Position numbers and translations under genes: made by a program. From the NCBI RefSeq assembly GCF_017303155.1, contig NZ_JAEKJR010000001.1, forward strand, positions 1,302,001-1,366,000: a DNA stretch of 64,000 nucleotides. Reading direction: 5' to 3'. Below, one piece after another: positions 1-8,292 of the stretch (positions within the stretch are counted from its first letter, which is position 1; the number at the start of each line of letters is the position of its first letter). Source of the DNA: Microbulbifer salipaludis. GTDB lineage: Bacteria > Pseudomonadota > Gammaproteobacteria > Pseudomonadales > Cellvibrionaceae. The notes below the pieces were generated by a model. That model made no database searches and was not told the DNA's origin. It saw only the letters and a list, made by a program, of their open reading frames with translations.

Positions 1-1266
1 GATGACTTTGCATTTCGGCTGTACGCGCGCGATGGCGTGACCACACCAATGGATCTGGAGGTCGGTCAGTATCCCATCGATCAGTTTTACAAATATTGGG
101 AGGGCAAGGCCCTGTTAAATTACGGTGCCACCGTATCCCACGCATTTGCACGGCTGAAAGTTCTCGATGGTCAGAACCCGGGTGGGCGCGTCCTCTACGA
201 GGGCTCTGTAACGCGCGCCATGGATGATGGGCAGCAGTGGAAAACAAAGCTGTATGACCCCAAGGATGAGCCGAAGATTCTCGCAGCCGTGGAAGAGGGG
301 CTAAAACAGGGAGGCATAGGGATCGGCTTTCCAATCGGCTACTACACCGTTGTTGGCAGCCCGGAAATTATGGCCGTTACCGGCCTGGCAAAAAAGTACA
401 ATGTGCCAATCACGTCGCATGTCCGCTACCTGTCGCAGATTCCGCCGAGCGGATTCATGGGGATGACGGAAATGTTGACCATCGCGCGCGAAAACGATGT
501 TCCCCTGCTGTTGCACCATATTCCTAGCAACTGCCTCGGGTTAACCAAAGAGTGCCTGGACCTGATTGATGCCGCACGCTCAAAGGGGCAAAAAGTAGTC
601 GGTGAATTCTATCCCTACCAATACGCGGGTACTTACGTCGACGCCGACTACAACAAGCCTGGGTTTGAAGACCGCCTCGGCATTAAAGCCTCTGACTATA
701 AGGTGACCGAAACCGGCAAGGCGCTGACCGACAAAGAATTTGACCGCCTACGCAAGGAAGCGCCCGACACGCAGTTATTGATGTACTCGATGAAAGATGA
801 GTACATCAAAGAGGCACTAACCCGCCCCGGTGTCATCATTGGTTCCGACGCGATGCCGTATATCGTCGATGGCGGTTTGAATGGTGACTGGGATACGCAA
901 TTCGGCAAGGGGAATGGCCACGCCCGCGGTGCCGGTGCCCATGCAAGAATCTTGCGAATGGTGCGCGAGACCAAGGCCATCCCGTTGATGGAGGCTATCT
1001 CAAAGATGACCTATGGCCCTGCCAAATTTCTGGAAGAACACGTACCACAAATGAAGAAACGCGGCCGCCTTCAGGAGGGAGCAGTCGCAGACATCACGGT
1101 ATTTGACCCCAATAGCGTGACGGACAATGCGGGCCCAGAAATCGGCAAAAACTCCCTGCCATCTACCGGTATCCCCTATGTCATCGTGAACGGGAAAGTT
1201 GTTGTCGATGATTCAAAAGTACAGCGCGTGGCAGCGGGTGTTGCGATCCGTAATAAAGGGCAATGA
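1..1266 (+). CDS. D-aminoacylase/N-acyl-D-amino-acid deacylase family amidohydrolase (5' truncated by window)
   Basis: The frame is open from base 1, so the N-terminus with its first metal-binding HxH lies outside the window; 421 codons are visible. The fragment resembles D-aminoacylases, zinc amidohydrolases that remove acyl groups from N-acyl-D-amino acids. It opens with the family-typical GVTTPMDLE strand. Later come TSHVRY and LLHHIPSN (candidate metal-ligand histidines), IIGSDAMPY (candidate catalytic Asp) and the C-terminal beta-sandwich motif GAVADITVFDP. An upstream signal peptide cannot be seen. The stop codon at 1264-1266 is one base before a decayed tmRNA copy, so a rearrangement boundary falls immediately after the gene. 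The exact substrate cannot be told from this part. Confidence 0.8.
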   Translation, partial: DDFAFRLYARDGVTTPMDLEVGQYPIDQFYKYWEGKALLNYGATVSHAFARLKVLDGQNPGGRVLYEGSVTRAMDDGQQWKTKLYDPKDEPKILAAVEEGLKQGGIGIGFPIGYYTVVGSPEIMAVTGLAKKYNVPITSHVRYLSQIPPSGFMGMTEMLTIARENDVPLLLHHIPSNCLGLTKECLDLIDAARSKGQKVVGEFYPYQYAGTYVDADYNKPGFEDRLGIKASDYKVTETGKALTDKEFDRLRKEAPDTQLLMYSMKDEYIKEALTRPGVIIGSDAMPYIVDGGLNGDWDTQFGKGNGHARGAGAHARILRMVRETKAIPLMEAISKMTYGPAKFLEEHVPQMKKRGRLQEGAVADITVFDPNSVTDNAGPEIGKNSLPSTGIPYVIVNGKVVVDDSKVQRVAAGVAIRNKGQ

Positions 1267-1267
1267 T

Positions 1268-1367
1268 GTTAAGAGCGAGCCCTAATATGTTTTAGGTCAT
1301 CCACATCAGGCACGCTTCAGGACGATCCAGTTCTGTATGGCAGCCTGTAGCGCGGTACTGGAATCTT
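1268..1367 (-). pseudogene. Remnant of an internal tmRNA segment
   Basis: This 100-bp stretch matches 2832-2931, inside the intact tmRNA gene, at about 92 of 100 positions without gaps and in the same orientation. The matched part is the pseudoknot region downstream of the tag reading frame; it includes neither tmRNA end. It therefore cannot make a functional tmRNA. Similarity starts right after the amidohydrolase stop and ends abruptly. With ssrA it forms a direct repeat bracketing the alpha/beta hydrolase gene, which suggests a past insertion or recombination event at ssrA. The 180 bases that follow (1368-1548) show no feature I recognise. Confidence 0.85.
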
Positions 1368-1548
1368 GCTGGCCCGATGCTGGGGACTGGCGCTGCTGCA
1401 AAAGCGTAATTTACGGTCCGGAATCTGTTGGCCATTACAGGATTGCTGATACCGAGCTCAGCCTGGAAGGGTAAAACGGATGAGTAACAGGTGTTAATGT
1501 GTTAGAACGTCGTCAATACAATAAACAAACGACCTTGGGGGCAGGGCG

Positions 1549-2421
1549 ATGCAGTTATCCGCGTGGCGTGATTCTGGGCAGTATCTCGATTACCGGGGGC
1601 ATAAAATCTTCTACCGGGAGGAAGGTCAGGGGCCAGCGCTGCTACTGATCCATGGTTTTCCAACCTCCAGCTGGGACTGGAAAAAGATTTGGCCAGCATT
1701 GACCGAACATTACCGGTGTATCACTCTCGACATGCTCGGTTTTGGCTACAGCAGCAAGCCACGACAAGAATACCTGATTTTTGAACAGGCCGATATTTTT
1801 GAAAACTTGCTGGATACGCTTGGTGTGGAGGCTGCGCACCTGATCGCCCATGATTATGGTGATACCGTCGCACAAGAACTGCTGTCGCGCCAACTGGATG
1901 GAAAACTCTCGTTTACTATTCGGTCGCTGCATCTTTTGAATGGCGGCTTGTTCCCGGAAACGCATCGGGCGCTGTTGATACAAAAACTCATACTCAGCCC
2001 TTGCGGTGGACTGCTCGCCCGATTGTTCAGTCGGGAAAAACTGGAGAAAAATTTCAGGAAGATTTTCGGACCTGCTACGTCACCCTCGCAGCAAGAGATC
2101 GATGATTTCTGGAAACTCATCACCCACAATCGCGGGAAGCTGGTCATGCATCGATTGATGGATTACATGAATCAGCGGCGCCAATACCGCGAGCGCTGGG
2201 TATCGGCACTGCAGCAACCCTCTATTCCCATTCGTCTGACCGTGGGGCTATCTGATCCGATTTCCGGCGCGCATATGGTAGAGCGATACCGGGAGCTCAT
2301 TCCCAATCCTGATATCGTGGAACTCGAAGATATTGGCCACTATCCGAACGTGGAAGCGCCAGAAAGAATTGTTTCTTCGATAACGGAGTTTTTGTGTGCT
2401 CGGGTCGGCAAGGTGTCATGA
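1549..2421 (+). CDS. MEST-like alpha/beta-fold hydrolase
   Basis: A 290-residue cytoplasmic alpha/beta hydrolase. The oxyanion motif HGFP is at residues 35-38, the nucleophile elbow AHDYG places Asp102 as nucleophile (haloalkane dehalogenase/epoxide hydrolase type), a candidate acid lies in GLSDP near residue 230, and His264 sits in IGHYP. Blocks HDYGDTVAQELL, NGGLFPETHR and MNQRRQYRERWV closely resemble the vertebrate MEST (PEG1) family as I remember it; bacterial relatives are known but uncharacterised. The start is the ATG preceded by a G-rich Shine-Dalgarno-like stretch. It lies alone between the tmRNA remnant and ssrA, suggesting acquired cargo. Substrate unknown. Confidence 0.8.
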   Translation: MQLSAWRDSGQYLDYRGHKIFYREEGQGPALLLIHGFPTSSWDWKKIWPALTEHYRCITLDMLGFGYSSKPRQEYLIFEQADIFENLLDTLGVEAAHLIAHDYGDTVAQELLSRQLDGKLSFTIRSLHLLNGGLFPETHRALLIQKLILSPCGGLLARLFSREKLEKNFRKIFGPATSPSQQEIDDFWKLITHNRGKLVMHRLMDYMNQRRQYRERWVSALQQPSIPIRLTVGLSDPISGAHMVERYRELIPNPDIVELEDIGHYPNVEAPERIVSSITEFLCARVGKVS

Positions 2422-2678
2422 CTTCTAGAGTGACATCAATTTGTGAGAGTTTTAGTAAAACAGCGCGGTATCTATCAGACATAGGGGGAACATTTTGGTG
2501 GGCATATCCACCAATACAGAACAGGAGTTTTATCCTGATTCGCAGAGCTCTGATCGCCCGATGGCGGGAGTGATTCGGTGCTTTGCACCTCACCCCTTCG
2601 GGGCAGCCTGCGGCTGTCTTAACGCACTGCGTGCGTTGATCGAACCCTCGCTAAGCATTCCTCTCGCGACAGCTCGCC
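2422..2678. other. Non-coding stretch with three adjacent short palindromes
   Basis: No convincing gene is visible between the hydrolase and the tmRNA terminator. At 2593-2637 three short hairpins follow each other almost without spacing: cccc-ttc-gggg, cagcc-tgc-ggctg and aacgcac-tgc-gtgcgtt. The arrangement recalls degenerate repetitive extragenic palindromes. An ORF running through here into ssrA lacks any protein signature. Confidence 0.4.
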
Positions 2679-2724
2679 AAATTAAAAAGGCCCGTTACCT
2701 TGCGGTAACGGGCCTTTTTAATTT
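2679..2724 (-). terminator. Intrinsic terminator of ssrA (bidirectional hairpin)
   Basis: A perfect 21-bp inverted repeat (2679-2699 and 2704-2724) with a 4-nt loop, GC-rich core and A/T flanks. It begins at the CCA end of the tmRNA, so it ends the tmRNA transcript and could also stop transcripts arriving on the plus strand. Confidence 0.85.
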
Positions 2725-3113
2725 GGTGGAGATGGCGGGAGTCGAACCCGCGTCCGTCAGCACTCTGCCAGAGGCTCTACATGCTTAGATCCGCCTATTG
2801 ATTTAGCTCTTTACAGCCCAGCGGGCAGGACGTTAAGAGCGAGCCTGAATAAGTTTTAGGCCATCCACGTCAGGCACGCTTCAGGACGATCCAGTTCTGT
2901 ATGACAGCCTGCAGCGCGGTACTGGAACCTTACTGTAGGCCGCTAAGGGGCGAACCCTTAGTTAGTGCTTTCCAAGCTGCTTACGCAGCGAGTTGGGCAC
3001 CGTAGTTGTCGTCGTTGGCAACTAATAAAATGCAGCTTTGGATTTACGTGATTCGCTACCCTCACGGCATGCACCCATGGTTTCGCAACCAACGTCGAAT
3101 CCAAGTCATCCCC
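2724..3113 (-). ncRNA. ssrA: tmRNA (transfer-messenger RNA)
   Basis: One-piece tmRNA of about 390 nt. On the minus strand it starts with GGGGATGACTTGGATTCGACG-type sequence at 3113 and ends with a T-arm (GGTTCGACTCC) and encoded CCA at 2724. The tag frame runs from a GCC resume codon at 3019 down to a TAA at 2981-2983 and encodes ANDDNYGAQLAA, ending in the LAA degron recognised by ClpXP-type proteases. It releases stalled ribosomes together with SmpB, encoded 3 kb away at 6158-6637. A partial copy lies at 1268-1367. Confidence 0.97.
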
Positions 3114-3175
3114 GGTTCGACCCAACGTGCAGTGTGTGCAGGCTGGTCAGTTCGAAACGCATTTGCGTGTCGCGC

Positions 3176-3181
3176 AGTATA
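3176..3181 (-). promoter_or_regulatory. Possible -10 element of the ssrA promoter
   Basis: TATACT on the minus strand, about 60 nt upstream of the mature tmRNA 5' end, which would leave a leader to be removed by RNase P. No good -35 hexamer is seen 16-18 nt upstream, so the call is tentative. Confidence 0.3.
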
Positions 3182-3245
3182 CCTGAAGGTCTCTGGCCAC
3201 CATAGGGTGGCGGCACAATTTTGTGACCGCTCAGTGCCCTTCTGG

Positions 3246-4649
3246 TTACGTGCGCTCAAACAGGGCGATGGACTCCACATGGGTGGTGTGGGGGAACATG
3301 TCCATCACGCCTGCCTTAGTTAGACGGTAGCCGCGCTGCAGAAGTTCCGCGGTATCCCGGGCGAGAGTGGCGGGGTTGCAGGAGACGTAGACGATGCGTT
3401 TGGCCCCAAAGTGCGCGATGTTGCGCACCACTTCGAGGGCGCCGGTGCGCGGTGGGTCCAGCAGGATCTTGTCGAAGCCGCCGCGGGCCCAGGGACTGGT
3501 GGAGAAGTCTTCGGTGAGGTCGGCGGCCTGGAATTGCACGTTGCCGAGCCGGTTGTGCTCGGCATTCTCGCGGCCCCGGCGGGTGAGCGCGAGGGCGCCT
3601 TCGACGCCAACCACTTCGGCGGCGCGTTTGGCCAGTGGCAGGGTGAAGTTGCCAAGGCCACAGAACAGGTCCAGTACCCGTTCGCCGGGCTGCGGGTCCA
3701 GCAGTTCGATGGCGCGGTGCACCATCTGCCGGTTGATGGCGAAGTTCACCTGCACAAAGTCCTGCGGGTGGAAGTGCAGGGTGAGGTCGAATTCCGGCAG
3801 TTTGTAGTTGAGCCGTTCGTCACCGTCTTCCGGCCACACTTTGCGCGGGGTGTCGTCAGCCTGCAGGTACAAGTGCCACCCCAGTGGCTGTACGAAGTCG
3901 AGCCAGCGTTGGCGGTCTTCGTCCGGCAGGGGCTTGAGGTGGCGGACCACCAGTGCGGTGGCGTCTTCACCGACGGCGACCTCGATATGGGAGATCTGCC
4001 GGCCCTCATGGCAGCGCTCGATGAGCTGGTGCAGCTGCGGCAACTGGCTGGAGAAGGATGCCGGCATCACCAGGCATTCGCGGATGTCGGTGAGGTTGTT
4101 GGAGCGCTTTTCGCGGAAGCCCAGTACCAGGCGGGGTTTGCTGGCGGCTCCTTTTTTGTGCGGCGGTTTCACATAGCGGACGCCGAGGCGGGCCTTGCGG
4201 CGGTAACCGGCAATGTCGGCAGTGAGAGGCGGCAACACCTGCTCCGGGCTGGCGCTGGCAAAGCGCTGCAGCTGGTCCAGCAGGATCTGCTGCTTCGCGG
4301 CGATCTGTGCCGTGGGCTGCATATGCTGGAGGGCGCAGCCGCCGCAGGTTTCGGCATGGGGGCAGGGTAGTGGCTGGCGATCGTCAGACGGACTGAGGAT
4401 GTCCGTGGCCACCGCTTCATCGAATTTTGCGCGGCTGGCGGTGTAGCGTATGCGCACTTTCTCGCCGGGCAGGGCGTTGTCCACAAACAAAGTCTTGCCC
4501 TGGTGCCGGGCGATACCGCGTACCTCGTGACTGAAGCGCTCGATATCGACCTCGGGAGTGCCCTGGGCGGGTTGTTGCTGCCCGGGCCGGCCGGATGCTC
4601 GGTTGCCGGAGCGATTGCGGAAGATCGAGGGCGGTTTTCTGGCAGGCAT
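3246..4649 (-). CDS. rlmD: 23S rRNA (uracil(1939)-C(5))-methyltransferase RlmD
   Basis: Methylates U1939 of 23S rRNA using S-adenosylmethionine and carries a 4Fe-4S cluster. The 467-residue protein has a basic N-terminal extension, a TRAM RNA-binding domain (about residues 32-90), cluster cysteines 96, 102 and 105 in CPHAETCGGC, the SAM-binding motif VLDLFCGLGNF around residue 325, and the catalytic Cys424 in YVSCNPATLARD. Length and motif order match RlmD/RumA rather than RlmC or TrmA, which differ in TRAM content and cluster cysteines. It is followed downstream by ssrA, and its upstream neighbour on the same strand is a transporter. Confidence 0.93.
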   Translation of the reverse strand: MPARKPPSIFRNRSGNRASGRPGQQQPAQGTPEVDIERFSHEVRGIARHQGKTLFVDNALPGEKVRIRYTASRAKFDEAVATDILSPSDDRQPLPCPHAETCGGCALQHMQPTAQIAAKQQILLDQLQRFASASPEQVLPPLTADIAGYRRKARLGVRYVKPPHKKGAASKPRLVLGFREKRSNNLTDIRECLVMPASFSSQLPQLHQLIERCHEGRQISHIEVAVGEDATALVVRHLKPLPDEDRQRWLDFVQPLGWHLYLQADDTPRKVWPEDGDERLNYKLPEFDLTLHFHPQDFVQVNFAINRQMVHRAIELLDPQPGERVLDLFCGLGNFTLPLAKRAAEVVGVEGALALTRRGRENAEHNRLGNVQFQAADLTEDFSTSPWARGGFDKILLDPPRTGALEVVRNIAHFGAKRIVYVSCNPATLARDTAELLQRGYRLTKAGVMDMFPHTTHVESIALFERT

Positions 4650-4758
4650 AGAATTGTGTCGGGGCAGCTGGGGTCGGGGGAGGGCTTCGGCTGACGTGGG
4701 TCAGGTAAAGCGTCGCCGGGCTGCGCGTATCGGCAGCCCGGCGGGTACATCGGGGTAA

Positions 4759-6105
4759 TTACAGCACAGTTTGCGCGAAGGCGGCGAGGATCAGCAGCGG
4801 GCACACGATGCGCACGTACCAGGGCCAGACTTTCCAGAACAGGGTGTTCTCGATGCCCGGGTGTCCTTCCTGGAGCTCCACCAGCAGCTGGTCGCGGCGC
4901 CAGATCCAGCCGGCGAAGACACACAGGGCAACGCCCAGCAGCGGCTGACCGTATTCCGTTGCCGCGGAGATCACCAGGCCAAACAGCGCCTCAAAATTGA
5001 AAATGATGACGGTGCTGATGACAAAGATCAGGGCGCCCATCAGCAGGGTGGCGGGCTTGCGTTTCAGTTTCAGGCTCTCGATACAGAACGCCACTGGCAC
5101 TTCCAGCATGGAGATGGAGGAGGTGAGGGAGGCGATGGTCATCAGCGCGAAGAACGCGATGGCCACAAACAGTCCGGAGGTGCCCATGGAGTCGAACAGG
5201 GCCGGCAGTACCTGCAGGATCAGGCCGGGGCCGGCAATCAGGTCGCCGGCTTCGGAGTAAATCTGGGTGCCGGCTTCCTGGGCCACGTACATCGCCGGCA
5301 GGATCAGCAGGCCGGCGGTGAACGCGATACCCACGTCGATCAGGGTCACCAGCGCGCCGAGGCGGGGAAGACTCTCCTGCTTGCTGAGGTAGGAACCGTA
5401 GATCAGCATGGTGCCAACGCCGAGGGACAGCGAGAAGAAGGCCTGGCCCATGGCGGACAGCAGCAGTTGCGGTGACAGCTTGCTGAAGTCGGGGATCAGG
5501 TAGGCTTCCAGGCCCTTAACGGCGCCGGGCTGGGCCAGCACGTACATGATCAGCAGTAGCAGCAGAATAAGCAGTGCCGGCATCAGCAGGGTGGACCAGC
5601 GCTCGATGCCCTTCTCAACCCCGCTGGCAATGATCAGCATGGTGAGACCACTGAAAATCGCGGTGAAGGTGAAGTTGCGCGCGGTGCTGTCACCGGTGAG
5701 CCAGCTGGCGGTTTCGGTGGCGCCGACCAGGTTGGCGAAAGGATCCGCCAGATGGGCCACCATCCAACCGGCCACAATGGCGTAGAAGCTGAGGATGAGT
5801 GAGGCAACGAGGATGCCGCCAAATCCGGCCAGGGTGCCCACGCCGCGGCTCACGGGGCCGGGAGAAATACTGCGCAGGGCCTTTACCATGTTGCTGCGCG
5901 CGTAGCGGCCGATGGACAGTTCCGCCATCAGCACCGGGTACGCCAGCAGGAAGGCGAGTACCAGGTATACGACCACAAAGGCGGCGCCGCCGTTGGCGGC
6001 CACGTTGGTGGGGAAGCCCCAGATATTGCCGAGGCCGACGGCGGAGCCTGCGGCGGCCATCAGGAAGCCGAAGTTGGAGCTGAATTGTCCTCGCGGTGCA
6101 CTCAT
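4759..6105 (-). CDS. Sodium-dependent transporter, NSS/SNF family (copy 1)
   Basis: A 448-residue inner-membrane protein of the neurotransmitter:sodium symporter family (LeuT fold), which imports amino acids or related solutes with sodium. TM1 contains the unwound sodium/substrate-site motif AAAGSAVGLGNIWGFP; roughly 11-12 hydrophobic segments follow. Residue SIGRYAR after TM2 is also typical. A short C-terminal cytoplasmic segment (ELQEGHPG) resembles that of the paralogue at 6683-8101. The start ATG is preceded by a GAG element. The two paralogues flank smpB, suggesting insertion of a duplicated transporter into an otherwise conserved order. Substrate not predictable. Confidence 0.88.
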   Translation of the reverse strand: MSAPRGQFSSNFGFLMAAAGSAVGLGNIWGFPTNVAANGGAAFVVVYLVLAFLLAYPVLMAELSIGRYARSNMVKALRSISPGPVSRGVGTLAGFGGILVASLILSFYAIVAGWMVAHLADPFANLVGATETASWLTGDSTARNFTFTAIFSGLTMLIIASGVEKGIERWSTLLMPALLILLLLLIMYVLAQPGAVKGLEAYLIPDFSKLSPQLLLSAMGQAFFSLSLGVGTMLIYGSYLSKQESLPRLGALVTLIDVGIAFTAGLLILPAMYVAQEAGTQIYSEAGDLIAGPGLILQVLPALFDSMGTSGLFVAIAFFALMTIASLTSSISMLEVPVAFCIESLKLKRKPATLLMGALIFVISTVIIFNFEALFGLVISAATEYGQPLLGVALCVFAGWIWRRDQLLVELQEGHPGIENTLFWKVWPWYVRIVCPLLILAAFAQTVL

Positions 6106-6157
6106 GGTAAATCTCGTCGTTATTCTTTTGTTATGGTTTGGCTGTCGGGTTCGGCGG

Positions 6158-6637
6158 TTAGCGGTGCTCGGTGCGCATTACCCGCTGCTTCACCCGGTTC
6201 CAGTCGCGCTCTTTTTCGGTCTCGCGCTTGTCGTGAGAGGCCTTGCCTTTTGCCAGCGCAATTTCGCACTTGATCAGGTGCTTTTTCCAGTAAATCGCGG
6301 TGCACACGCAGGTGTAGCCCTTCTGGTTAACGGCGGCGAAGAGCTTGGCGATCTCGCGGCGGTTGAGCAGCAGGCGGCGGGTGCGGTCGGGTTCGGTGAC
6401 GTAGTGGGTGGAGGCGCTGGCCAACGGCTGGATACGCGCACCCAGCAGCCAGGCCTGCCCATCCTTGAACAGTACGTAACTGTCGGTGAGCTGGGCCTTG
6501 CCCTCGCGGCAGGATTTTACCTCCCACCCCTGTAATTCCAGGCCCGCCTCAAACTTCTCTTCGATGAAGTAATCGTGTTTCGCCTTCTTGTTGAGGGCGA
6601 TGGTGTTTGAGGACGGAGCCTTTTTCTTTTTTGCCAT
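6158..6637 (-). CDS. smpB: SsrA-binding protein SmpB
   Basis: The 159-residue protein binds tmRNA and delivers it to the A site of stalled ribosomes. Visible family signatures are [15 protein letters not shown] near the N-terminus, [14 protein letters not shown], the conserved basic DRTRRLLLN stretch, and the C-terminal tail [15 protein letters not shown], which folds in the mRNA channel in known structures. The length is the family norm. The ribosome-binding site is weak. Its RNA partner ssrA is 3 kb downstream on the same strand, separated by rlmD and a transporter. Confidence 0.97.
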   Translation of the reverse strand: MAKKKKAPSSNTIALNKKAKHDYFIEEKFEAGLELQGWEVKSCREGKAQLTDSYVLFKDGQAWLLGARIQPLASASTHYVTEPDRTRRLLLNRREIAKLFAAVNQKGYTCVCTAIYWKKHLIKCEIALAKGKASHDKRETEKERDWNRVKQRVMRTEHR

Positions 6638-6682
6638 GAAAACTAACTATCGGTACATCAGGTGCCGGTACGGCAACATGCA

Positions 6683-8101
6683 TTAGAAAATACTGGAGCC
6701 GAAAAACTTCAGTGCAACCGTGTTGATAAAGATCAACAGCAGGATTGCCGGAATGAAGGTGCCCAGTGAGAAGTTCACATACTTCTGCGACAGGGAGCCG
6801 GCAAAGGCTTTGTCACCTTCCTGCAGCTCCGCGTCAAAATTGGCTTTCTTCCACTTGTAGATCACGAAGATACACACCAGCAAGCCATTGAGGGGCAGTA
6901 TGGTGTCGTAAAACAGGATTTCTACCAAGTCGAAAAACGATTTGTTGCTGCCCGCCAGGGTGACGAACTGGGTCAGCCAGTCTGCCATACCGAAGGACAT
7001 GGCGCAGCCGACCGCCAGCACCAGCTGGATAGCGGCAATGGTGTAGATGGCCTTGCGGCGTGACATGCCGCGCTCGTCCCGCAATGTGGCCACCGGCACC
7101 TCGATGATGGAGACCAGCGAGGTCAGCGCCGCGATGAATACCAGGAAGAAGAAGGCTCCGGCGAAAATGCTGGCGCCCGCGTAGCCAATGCTGTCCTGCA
7201 GCGACAGGAAGATCTTCGGCAGGAACAGGAAGATCATGCCGGCGGAGGAGTCGCTCAGGGTGGTGGTGTCAATCTGTGGATTGAAGTGGAAAATGCTCGG
7301 CAGGATCAGCAGGCCGGCGGTAACCGCCACCAGGGTATCGGTAATGGCGACGGCACGGGCGGATCCGGGAATGGAGTCGCGCCGCTTCATATATGAGCCG
7401 TAGGTAATCATGATCCCCATGCCCAGAGACAGGGAGAAGAAGGCCTGGGACATGGCCTTGCTGACCACTTCCGAGGTGAGCTTGGAGAAGTCCGGAATCA
7501 GGTAGTACTGCACGCCCAGCATGGCGTTTTCGCGGGTCAGTACAAACAGTACCAGTACCAGCAGCATAACGAACAGCATCGGCATCAGGGTTTTGGCCGC
7601 CCGCTCAATACCGTCTTTCACGCCCATCGACAGCACGCCGTTGATGATCAGCATCAGCGCGATAAGGTACAGGAATACGGTTTTGGAATTGATGAACTCG
7701 CCAAAGTAGGCCTCAGTGGCCAGCAGGCCCAGGTTGCCTTTGAAGACTTCCACCAGGTAGCCAAGAATCCATACGGTCACCACCATGTAGAACACGGCGA
7801 TCATAAAGGGGGTGATCAGGGCGAACCAGCCCGGGATGCGCCACAGGCGCGAGCCGCCGGAAAGCTGGCGGTAAGCGCCCACCGGGTCTTTGTCGGACTT
7901 ACGCCCGAGGGCCAGTTCGGCCATCATTACCGGCAGGCAGATCAGAAAAACGAACAGCGCGTACACCAGCAAAAACGCACCGCCACCACTTTTGGTGGCA
8001 GCGACGGGAAAGGAAACCAGGTTGCCGATACCGACGGCGGAGCCGGCGGCGGCCAAAACGAACCCGAGACGGGAGCCAAAATGTTCTCTTGCTGCGGACA
8101 T
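6683..8101 (-). CDS. Sodium-dependent transporter, NSS/SNF family (copy 2)
   Basis: A 472-residue inner-membrane symporter of the LeuT-fold NSS family. TM1 carries AAAGSAVGIGNLVSFP, in which the usual aromatic/basic residues after GN are replaced by Val-Ser, a pattern different from copy 1. Other conserved segments are MAELALGRKS after TM2, QAFFSLSLGMGIMITYGSY in the TM6-7 region, and the C-terminal ELQEGDKAF. A purine-rich GCGAGAAG precedes the ATG. It lies 45 bases upstream of smpB on the same strand, so the two may be cotranscribed, and it is divergent from ratA. Substrate unknown. Confidence 0.88.
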   Translation of the reverse strand: MSAAREHFGSRLGFVLAAAGSAVGIGNLVSFPVAATKSGGGAFLLVYALFVFLICLPVMMAELALGRKSDKDPVGAYRQLSGGSRLWRIPGWFALITPFMIAVFYMVVTVWILGYLVEVFKGNLGLLATEAYFGEFINSKTVFLYLIALMLIINGVLSMGVKDGIERAAKTLMPMLFVMLLVLVLFVLTRENAMLGVQYYLIPDFSKLTSEVVSKAMSQAFFSLSLGMGIMITYGSYMKRRDSIPGSARAVAITDTLVAVTAGLLILPSIFHFNPQIDTTTLSDSSAGMIFLFLPKIFLSLQDSIGYAGASIFAGAFFFLVFIAALTSLVSIIEVPVATLRDERGMSRRKAIYTIAAIQLVLAVGCAMSFGMADWLTQFVTLAGSNKSFFDLVEILFYDTILPLNGLLVCIFVIYKWKKANFDAELQEGDKAFAGSLSQKYVNFSLGTFIPAILLLIFINTVALKFFGSSIF

Positions 8102-8292
8102 AAATCTTCTCGCTTGCCTGTTATTCTTGTCGCCAGAATGATTGTGGGACTGGGTAGTCTTTGCGATTACCTGCAGTCGAAAGGACGGATTGTTGCAGGA
8201 TTTAGCCGCCTTGAGTAGCGTCCGTGGCTAAAATCGGTCAGCCTCCCACCAGATAGGCAAGAAAACCGTAGTTGTCGGGCAAGGTTTAATCA

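Noticed and set aside
2495..2788. A 97-codon open frame running into the 3' end of ssrA
   Set aside because: Its C-terminus is translated tmRNA T-arm, a common false annotation; it also crosses a strong terminator.
3411..4370. A 319-codon open frame opposite rlmD
   Set aside because: Shadow frame of rlmD with no recognisable domain.
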